Below are positions 57,785 through 64,000 of a stretch of DNA of 64,000 bases, piece by piece; position 1 is the first letter of the stretch; the number at the start of each line of letters is the position of its first letter. A model generated the notes under the pieces. It was given only the letters and a program-made list of their open reading frames with translations. It was not told where the DNA came from and did not search any database. The translations under genes and the position numbers were made by a program. This DNA comes from Burkholderiaceae bacterium. Lineage in GTDB: Bacteria > Pseudomonadota > Gammaproteobacteria > Burkholderiales > Burkholderiaceae_B. The DNA is taken from contig JAJOJF010000025.1 in assembly GCA_021208885.1 (NCBI GenBank), positions 20,888 through 84,887 of the forward strand, written 5' to 3'.

Positions 57785-58561
57785 ATGACACCAACGCTGG
57801 TATTCGATCTGGAAACGATTCCAGATGTTGATGGTTTGCGTCAGATTAATGGTTGGGCAGACTTGACCGACGACGAGGTTGTTGAGCGCGCATTTGCCGA
57901 GCGACGAGAAAAGACCGGCAGTACATTTTTGCAGCATCACCTGCACAAAATTGCTGTGGTCGGTTGCGTTTTCCGTGATGACAATGGGTTTCGGGTCAAG
58001 TGTCTCGGTCAGGTCGATGACCCGGAACAAAACTTGATTCAGGCGTTTTTCAAGACCATTGATCACTATACCCCTCGCTTGGTGAGCTGGAATGGCTCGG
58101 GGTTTGACTTGCCGGTTTTACATTACCGCAGTCTGATTCACGGCGTGGCATCTCCGCGCTATTGGGATACCGGGCAGGATGATCGGGATTTCAAATACAA
58201 CAATTACCTGAGCCGTTATCACGACCGACATATTGATTTGATGGACGTGCTGGCAAAGTACGGCGGCCGAGCAAACGCACCCCTAGACGACATGGCAAAA
58301 CTCTGTGGATTCCCTGGCAAACTCGGCATGGATGGCAGTCAGGTTTGGCAGGCGTGGCGAGATGGCAAGGGCGAGGAAGTCAGAGCCTATTGTGAAACCG
58401 ATGTCGTTAACACCTGGCTCGTGTATTGCAGGTTTAGGCTCATTCGTGGTGAGCTCTCACGCGAGGCTTATGAGCAAGAGGTCATGCTTGTGCGCGAGCA
58501 TTTGGCTGGCGTTGATGCGCCACACTGGCGCGAGTATCTACAAATGTGGGATCAAGCCTGA
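57785..58561 (+). CDS. DnaQ/PolB-like 3'-5' exonuclease-fold protein
   Basis: Predicted nuclease of 258 residues related to the exonuclease domain of family B polymerases (DNA_pol_B_exo2 type). Acidic residues D8 and E10 lie in [20 protein letters not shown] and [13 protein letters not shown] provide motifs II and III. GGAG lies 7 nt before the ATG at 57785; a TTG two codons earlier is also open. It lies between nlpD and rlmD. Its role in the cell is unknown. Confidence 0.88.
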   Translation: MTPTLVFDLETIPDVDGLRQINGWADLTDDEVVERAFAERREKTGSTFLQHHLHKIAVVGCVFRDDNGFRVKCLGQVDDPEQNLIQAFFKTIDHYTPRLVSWNGSGFDLPVLHYRSLIHGVASPRYWDTGQDDRDFKYNNYLSRYHDRHIDLMDVLAKYGGRANAPLDDMAKLCGFPGKLGMDGSQVWQAWRDGKGEEVRAYCETDVVNTWLVYCRFRLIRGELSREAYEQEVMLVREHLAGVDAPHWREYLQMWDQA

Positions 58562-58563
58562 CC

Positions 58564-59892
58564 ATGGCCCAAACATTTGAGTTGCATATCGAGTCACTCG
58601 ATCACGAAGCACGAGGCGTGGCTCACCTCGACGGCAAGGTGGTTTTTGTTGAAGGTGCTTTGCCCGGCGAGCATGTCACTGCACAGTTGATCAAAAAAAA
58701 GCCCAAGTTCAATACGGCACGTGCGACGGATATTCATAAAACGAGCTGGCTTCGGGTCGAACCCAAGTGCCCACATTTTGGGGTGTGTGGCGGCTGCGCC
58801 ATGCAGCATCTGACACCGGATGCTCAGGTGGCGGTCAAGCAGCGCGTCTTGGAGGATGCTTTTAAGCACTTGGCAGATCTAAAGCCTGAACAGATGCTGG
58901 CGCCGATTCATGGTCCCGCATGGGGTTATCGGTACCGGGCTAGGTTGACTGCTCGGCTGGTGCCTCGCAAAGGCGGCGTGCTAGTGGGCTTTCATGAGCG
59001 GCGCAGCAGCTATGTGGCGGACATGTCGAGCTGTTCGGTGCTGCCATCCAAAGTCAGTGATTTGTTGGTGCCACTAAGGCGCTTGATCGAATCGATGAGT
59101 ACGCCTGATCGTCTGCCACAAATCGAAGTCGCCGTGGGTGATTCGGTCACGGCCTTGGTGTTGCGACATCTTGAGCCATTGAAGGACACAGACAAGGAAC
59201 TGTTGCGCGTGTTTGCACAAAAACACGGCGTTCAATGGTGGTTGCAACCAAAGGGTCCAGACACTGTTCATTTGCTTGATGAAGCCGGTTCTGCGCAGCT
59301 TGCGTACAGCTTGCCGACGTTTGATGTGCGCATGCCGTTTAAACCCACTGACTTCACCCAGGTCAACCACCAGATCAACCGTGTGCTTGTCTCAAAAGCG
59401 TTAACGCTGCTTGATGTCCAGCCCACAGAGCGTGTGCTTGATTTGTTTTGTGGGCTAGGCAACTTTACGCTGCCCATAGCACGGCTAGCCAGATCTGTGC
59501 TCGGCATCGAAGGCAGTGAGGTGTTGGTGCAACGAGCGCTAGAGAACGCCATAGCCAATGGTATTGATAATGCTGCGTTTGAAGCGCGCAACCTATTCGA
59601 GTTTACGCTTGAGGATCTGAATGCTTTGCCTGCGTTTGACAGGATGCTAATCGACCCACCGCGCGAGGGTGCGTTGGCTGTTTGTGAAGCATTGGTCGGG
59701 CAGCCAGATGCGAGTCGTCCCAAGCGTATCGTCTACGTGTCTTGCAATCCGGCAACCCTGGCGCGCGATGCGGCCGTGCTGTGCCATCGCGGACCGTATC
59801 GCCTGCGCCAGGCTGGAGTCATCAACATGTTCCCGCACACTGGCCATGTGGAATCGATTGCGGTGTTTGAGCCAACCAAGTCAACGGATTGA
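58564..59892 (+). CDS. rlmD: 23S rRNA (uracil-1939-C5)-methyltransferase
   Basis: SAM- and [4Fe-4S]-dependent methyltransferase of the TrmA/RlmC/RlmD family. From the ATG at 58564 it has 442 residues. An N-terminal TRAM-like domain (about 1-60) precedes the cluster ligands C69, C75, C78 and C157. The SAM motif is [20 protein letters not shown] and the catalytic C394 ([13 protein letters not shown]) follow. A run of eight A at 58692-58699 stays in frame (LIKKKPKF), unlike the nine-nt runs elsewhere. Confidence 0.94.
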   Translation: MAQTFELHIESLDHEARGVAHLDGKVVFVEGALPGEHVTAQLIKKKPKFNTARATDIHKTSWLRVEPKCPHFGVCGGCAMQHLTPDAQVAVKQRVLEDAFKHLADLKPEQMLAPIHGPAWGYRYRARLTARLVPRKGGVLVGFHERRSSYVADMSSCSVLPSKVSDLLVPLRRLIESMSTPDRLPQIEVAVGDSVTALVLRHLEPLKDTDKELLRVFAQKHGVQWWLQPKGPDTVHLLDEAGSAQLAYSLPTFDVRMPFKPTDFTQVNHQINRVLVSKALTLLDVQPTERVLDLFCGLGNFTLPIARLARSVLGIEGSEVLVQRALENAIANGIDNAAFEARNLFEFTLEDLNALPAFDRMLIDPPREGALAVCEALVGQPDASRPKRIVYVSCNPATLARDAAVLCHRGPYRLRQAGVINMFPHTGHVESIAVFEPTKSTD

Positions 59893-59940
59893 GCCAACCG
59901 AGCGAGCAACAACTCATCGAATCCGTCATTGAATGTAACG

Positions 59941-61365
59941 TTAGGTAGACAGCGCGTTGATCATTGCCTGTGCAGCGGCCTTGACTTGAGCGGGCGCCGT
60001 TCCGCCCACGTGATTGCGCGCATTGACCGAACCTTCAAGCGTTAGTACCTCGTGAATGTCAGCTTCAATCCGGCTGTCGAAGGCTTTCAGTTCATCAAGG
60101 GTCAGGTCAGCCAAGTCACAGCCGCGCTTTTCGCAGGTGAGTACGGCATGAGCCACCACTTCGTGAGCGTCACGAAATGGCAAGCCTTTTTTGACGAGAT
60201 AGTCTGCCAGATCGGTGGCTGTTGCAAAGCCTTGGCGGGCTGCAGCTTGCATGCTGTGGGTGTGCACGGTCAAGCCCTTCATCATGTCAGCAAATATGGT
60301 GAGTGTGTCACGCACCGTGTCTGCTGTGTCGAACAAGCCTTCCTTGTCTTCCTGATTGTCTTTGTTATAGGCCAGGGGCTGACCTTTCATTAATGTCAGC
60401 AAGGCCATTAGGTGGCCATTGACACGCCCGGTTTTACCGCGAGCGAGTTCAGGAACATCGGGGTTTTTCTTTTGCGGCATGATGGAGCTGCCAGTACAAA
60501 AGCGGTCAGCCAGCGTGATGAATCCAATCTTGGGACTCATCCAGAGGACGAGTTCTTCTGACAGCCGTGAGATGTGCACCATCAAAATCGCACTGGCCGC
60601 ACAAAACTCGATCGCAAAATCCCGGTCAGACACAGCGTCTAGCGAGTTCTGGCAAACACCGTCAAAGCCTAGTGTTCGGGCAACGTGCTCCCGATCGATT
60701 GGGTAGCTTGTTCCCGCTAGGGCCGCCGCACCGAGAGGCAGACGATTGACGCGCTTGCGGCAGTCTGCCAGACGTTCAGCATCTCGCGCAAACATCTCGG
60801 CGTAGGCCATCAGGTGATGCCCAAAGGTCACTGGCTGGGCAACTTGCAGGTGCGTAAAGCCCGGCATGATGGTGTCAGCGTACTTCAGTGCTTGCTGGGC
60901 TAATGTCAGCCGCAGATCGATTAATTGAACCTGAATCAAGTCAATCTGTTCGCGCAGCCATAGCCGAATGTCAGTTGCAACCTGGTCATTGCGCGAGCGG
61001 CCGGTGTGCAGTCGCTTGCCGGCATCGCCAATGAGTTCAACCAAGCGCTTTTCGATATTTAGGTGCACATCCTCAAGGTCAAGCGACCACCGGAACTGAC
61101 CACTTGTGATTTCTTCCCTGACGATTGCCATGCCGCGCTGGATATCAGACAGGTCGTGGCTGGAAATCACGCCAACGTGGGCTAGCATCTGGGCGTGTGC
61201 CAAAGAGCCTTCAATATCTTGCATGGCCATGCGCTTGTCGAAGTCTACCGAGGCGGTGTAGCGCTTGACGAGATCAGATACGGGCTCGGAGAATCGGGCA
61301 GACCACGCCTGTGCTTTGTTGGCGAACTGGTCTTGAGCAGGGGTAGGGGAGCTTTTGTCGGTCAT
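59941..61365 (-). CDS. argH: Argininosuccinate lyase
   Basis: Last step of arginine synthesis: splits argininosuccinate to arginine and fumarate. It has 474 residues. The superfamily signature [12 protein letters not shown] with the catalytic Ser is near residue 290; [13 protein letters not shown] and [11 protein letters not shown] are the other conserved regions. It is convergent with rlmD (48 nt apart) and divergent from nadE. Confidence 0.97.
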   Translation of the reverse strand: MTDKSSPTPAQDQFANKAQAWSARFSEPVSDLVKRYTASVDFDKRMAMQDIEGSLAHAQMLAHVGVISSHDLSDIQRGMAIVREEITSGQFRWSLDLEDVHLNIEKRLVELIGDAGKRLHTGRSRNDQVATDIRLWLREQIDLIQVQLIDLRLTLAQQALKYADTIMPGFTHLQVAQPVTFGHHLMAYAEMFARDAERLADCRKRVNRLPLGAAALAGTSYPIDREHVARTLGFDGVCQNSLDAVSDRDFAIEFCAASAILMVHISRLSEELVLWMSPKIGFITLADRFCTGSSIMPQKKNPDVPELARGKTGRVNGHLMALLTLMKGQPLAYNKDNQEDKEGLFDTADTVRDTLTIFADMMKGLTVHTHSMQAAARQGFATATDLADYLVKKGLPFRDAHEVVAHAVLTCEKRGCDLADLTLDELKAFDSRIEADIHEVLTLEGSVNARNHVGGTAPAQVKAAAQAMINALST

Positions 61366-61447
61366 GATGGGCAGATTATAGAGCGCAAGCTTAGGCAGCA
61401 GGCGTGCAATAATCGGGAATCATGATTTTGACGTAAAAGAGACATCT

Positions 61448-63106
61448 ATGGCTGCGGCAAACGTCGCGCTGGCTCAGCTAAACGCTACGGTCGGCGATTT
61501 TGAAGGAAATGCTCGCAAGATTGAGCAAATGGCAAGGCAAGCTGCCGCAAATGGTGCCGATGTGCTGTTGACGCCTGAGATGGCGCTTACCGGCTATCCC
61601 GCCGAAGACCTGTTGCTGCGTCCGGCGTTCGTTGAGCGAGAACGAGTGGCGCTGCTCGAATTGACCGAACGTTTGGCTGACTTGCCTGGTTTGGCTGTGG
61701 TCGTGGGTCACCTTTACGCCCAAGGCAATGACCTCTATAACACTGCTAGCGTCTTGGTAGGGGGCAAGGTGGTGGCTCGCTATTTCAAGCGCGAATTGCC
61801 CAATTACGGCGTGTTTGATGAAAAGCGATATTTCGTAGCAGGTCATGAAGCTTGCGTTTTCGAGCACGCCGGCATGAAGTTTGGCGTCAATATCTGCGAA
61901 GACGCCTGGTTCAGGCATGCACCGCAGGCCGCAGTTGCCGCAGGTGCGCAGTGTTTGTTGGTGTTAAACGCCTCGCCATTTCATATGGGCAAGTTTAATC
62001 AGCGCCTTGACATGATGCGCAGGTGCGTGGATCGGGCTGGAGTCAGTTTGGTTTATGCCAATCTCTGCGGCGCTCAGGACGAGTTGGTGTTTGATGGCAT
62101 GTCGTTTGCCCTGGACAAGACCGGTCACTGTATTGGGCACGCACCGGCTTATGACGAGGCCGTTGCGCTTGTCGCCGTGCAGGCCAGTGGGGCTGTTACG
62201 GCTGAACATGGCGATTGGATGCCACTCACTAGCATGGAGGATGAGGCTGAACATGATCACTTGTCCATGGTTTGGCAGGCCTTGGTAGTTGGCACCCGCG
62301 ACTATGTACAAAAGAACGGATTTAAGTCGGTATTGCTTGGTTTGTCGGGCGGCATTGATTCGGCCGTGGTTCTAGCGATTGCAGTCGATGCGCTTGGGGC
62401 GGACAAGGTGATGGCCGTGATGATGCCGTCACGCTACACAGCCGACATTTCATTAACAGACGCAGCAGACATGGCAGCCAGAGTGGGTGTGCGATATGAG
62501 CAAGTGGCAATCGCTGATATCGCCCAGCGGTTTGAGTCAGCACTTGCCCCCGTGTTTGCAGGGCGCACAGCTGACACCACAGAAGAAAACATTCAGGCCA
62601 GAGTGCGGGGCACACTGTTGATGGCCATGTCGAACAAGTTCGGTTCGCTTGTGCTGACGACGGGCAATAAATCCGAGCTCACCACGGGGTACTGTACGCT
62701 ATACGGCGACATGGCGGGTGGATTCGCTGTTCTTAAAGATGTGCCCAAGACATTGGTATATCGGCTGGCACGTTGGCGCAATTTGCGGTCTGCGATCATT
62801 CCAGACCGTATCATCACGCGCGCGCCATCAGCCGAATTAAGACCCGATCAGACCGATCAAGACTCCTTGCCGCCGTACGACGTGATTGACAGTATCATTG
62901 CTGGCTACGTCGACCACAATTTGCCGGCCTCCAGACTCATTGAATCGGGTCTTGACGCCGAGGCGGTGGAACTCGTTGTTCGTTTGTTGCGCATCAACGA
63001 GTACAAGCGTCGCCAGTCTGCGCCAGGCCCTAAAGTGACTGTTCGGGCATTTGGTCGAGATTGGCGCTATCCTTTGACCAATGCATTTCGTGAAATTGGT
63101 GCCTAG
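61448..63106 (+). CDS. nadE: Glutamine-dependent NAD+ synthetase
   Basis: Makes NAD+ from deamido-NAD+, ATP and glutamine. The 552-residue product fuses an N-terminal nitrilase-type glutaminase (about 1-260: TPEMALTGYP, KRELPNYGVFDE, GVNICEDAW with the nucleophile Cys) to a C-terminal synthetase (LLGLSGGIDSAVVLA P-loop; SNKFGSLVLTTGNKSEL). AAGAGA lies before the ATG. It is followed by glnB. Confidence 0.97.
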   Translation: MAAANVALAQLNATVGDFEGNARKIEQMARQAAANGADVLLTPEMALTGYPAEDLLLRPAFVERERVALLELTERLADLPGLAVVVGHLYAQGNDLYNTASVLVGGKVVARYFKRELPNYGVFDEKRYFVAGHEACVFEHAGMKFGVNICEDAWFRHAPQAAVAAGAQCLLVLNASPFHMGKFNQRLDMMRRCVDRAGVSLVYANLCGAQDELVFDGMSFALDKTGHCIGHAPAYDEAVALVAVQASGAVTAEHGDWMPLTSMEDEAEHDHLSMVWQALVVGTRDYVQKNGFKSVLLGLSGGIDSAVVLAIAVDALGADKVMAVMMPSRYTADISLTDAADMAARVGVRYEQVAIADIAQRFESALAPVFAGRTADTTEENIQARVRGTLLMAMSNKFGSLVLTTGNKSELTTGYCTLYGDMAGGFAVLKDVPKTLVYRLARWRNLRSAIIPDRIITRAPSAELRPDQTDQDSLPPYDVIDSIIAGYVDHNLPASRLIESGLDAEAVELVVRLLRINEYKRRQSAPGPKVTVRAFGRDWRYPLTNAFREIGA

Positions 63107-63113
63107 CGCGTAG

Positions 63114-63482
<369 letters not shown>

Positions 63483-63501
63483 TGTCACTGTCGTGTCTCA
63501 C

Positions 63502-63532
63502 CGCCCCCGTTATTGGGTGCGTCAGCTTTTTT
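63502..63532 (+). terminator. Possible weak terminator after glnB
   Basis: Arms CGCCCCC (63502-63508) and GGGTGCG (63515-63521) pair except for one C-T mismatch around a 6-nt loop. After a 5-nt gap a run of six T (63527-63532) follows. The spacing to the T-run is longer than ideal. Confidence 0.35.
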
Positions 63533-63571
63533 CAAAAAATAGAACAAACAGCCCCAGAGGCTTGTCGCAGC

Positions 63572-64000
63572 ATGAAACCTTTTAATTGGCACAACCCGTA
63601 CCCAAGTCTCCGTATTCCTTTGTTCGCCCGTAATGTCGTGTCGACATCCCATCCGTTGGCAGCTCAGGCGGGCCTGCGCATGCTGTATCAAGGCGGCAGT
63701 GCCGTTGACGCAGCCATCGCGGCGGCAGCGGCGATCACTTTGGTTGAACCGGTTTCTTGTGGCATTGGTGGTGACGCTTTTGCGATTGTCTGGGATGAGG
63801 GCAAAGCGCACGGTCTGAATGCCTCTGGACATGCACCGGCAGCGTGGGATCTGGATTATTTCGCAAGCAAATACGGTCGTGACACACAAGGACGACCGAT
63901 TGCACCCAAACGCGGTGTGGATTCGGTAACAGTGCCTGGTGTAGTGGCCGGATGGGCTGCTTTGCATAAGAAGTTCGGCAAGTTGCCGTTTGCCGATTTG
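63572..64000 (+). CDS. Gamma-glutamyltransferase-family protein, N-terminal 143 residues (truncated)
   Basis: Ntn-hydrolase precursor running off the right edge. The frame starts MKPFNWHNPYPSLRIPLFAR, continues with NVVSTSHPLAAQAGLRML, GGSAVDAAIAAAAAITLVEP and GIGGDAFAIVWD, and reaches VDSVTVPGVVAGWAAL. These are standard segments of the large subunit. No signal peptide is visible, unlike periplasmic Ggt, so a cytosolic or acylase-like member is possible. The autocatalytic Thr lies outside the window. Confidence 0.9.
   Translation, partial: MKPFNWHNPYPSLRIPLFARNVVSTSHPLAAQAGLRMLYQGGSAVDAAIAAAAAITLVEPVSCGIGGDAFAIVWDEGKAHGLNASGHAPAAWDLDYFASKYGRDTQGRPIAPKRGVDSVTVPGVVAGWAALHKKFGKLPFADL

Noticed and set aside
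63485..63967. 160-codon minus-strand open frame opposite the gamma-glutamyltransferase start
   Set aside because: It is the complement of a clearly recognisable gene and has no coding features of its own.

Overview
This window is a gene-dense, moderately GC-rich stretch of bacterial core chromosome. Gene order and protein families point to a betaproteobacterium of the order Burkholderiales, most like Alcaligenaceae. Supporting blocks are dapC-dapD-dapE-prmB-yheS, tRNA-Leu-tig-clpP-clpX-lon, iscRSUA-hscBA-fdx preceded by a low-molecular-weight phosphatase gene, rpfE-like/recJ/prfB/lysS, and surE-pcm-nlpD-exonuclease-rlmD. I found no transposase, integrase, phage gene, CRISPR array, plasmid function or toxin-antitoxin pair. 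The genus assignment is inference from synteny and was not tested.

Layout. 1-3.3 kb: ribF-ileS leftwards (ileS runs off the left edge), then purN and an RsmB-like methyltransferase rightwards. 4.9-8.3 kb: a fatty-acid desaturase coupled to uvrD. 8.4-14.5 kb: a leftward lysine/peptidoglycan-precursor block (dapC, dapD, dapE) ending in prmB and a YheS-type ABC-F gene. 14.5-21 kb: tRNA-Leu(UAG), then the protein quality-control block tig-clpP-clpX-lon-hslR with a sigma-32-like promoter before lon. 21-25.2 kb: lexA with a near-consensus SOS box, an aminotransferase and uvrB. 25.5-33.3 kb: low-Mr phosphatase, a strong terminator, an IscR box, the complete isc operon, then an HpcH-type aldolase and a hydroxypyruvate-isomerase-like gene. 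33.3-39.4 kb leftwards: rpfE-like, recJ, prfB, a short-chain dehydrogenase, lysS. 39.5-47.2 kb rightwards: lolC-lolD, tatD, comEC, an alpha/beta hydrolase, rnm and greB. 47.2-49.5 kb leftwards: an epimerase-like reductase, a methyltransferase and a secreted histidine phosphatase. 49.7-64 kb: HAD hydrolase-tadA-ldcA, a Na+/amino-acid symporter, tsaD, plsY, surE-pcm-nlpD-exonuclease-rlmD, argH, nadE-glnB and the start of a gamma-glutamyltransferase gene.

The genes are mostly housekeeping. The most unusual signal is a set of single-base frame problems at long A/T runs. All three 9-nt A/T runs inside or at the end of a gene (prfB, the epimerase-like gene, the methyltransferase) give a better product if read as 8 nt. 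A 7-nt T run at the start of lolC gives the family N-terminus if read as 8. In prfB this lies 100 nt after the classical RF2 programmed +1 frameshift site, so the gene needs two frame changes. This may be homopolymer sequencing error, phase variation or transcriptional slippage; the sequence alone cannot decide. Other noteworthy items are a 12-bp tandem repeat in the LexA linker, a dyad array upstream of the desaturase gene, a perfect 18-bp dyad upstream of the phosphatase gene, and nlpD not followed by rpoS. I do not see a previously undescribed multi-gene system.
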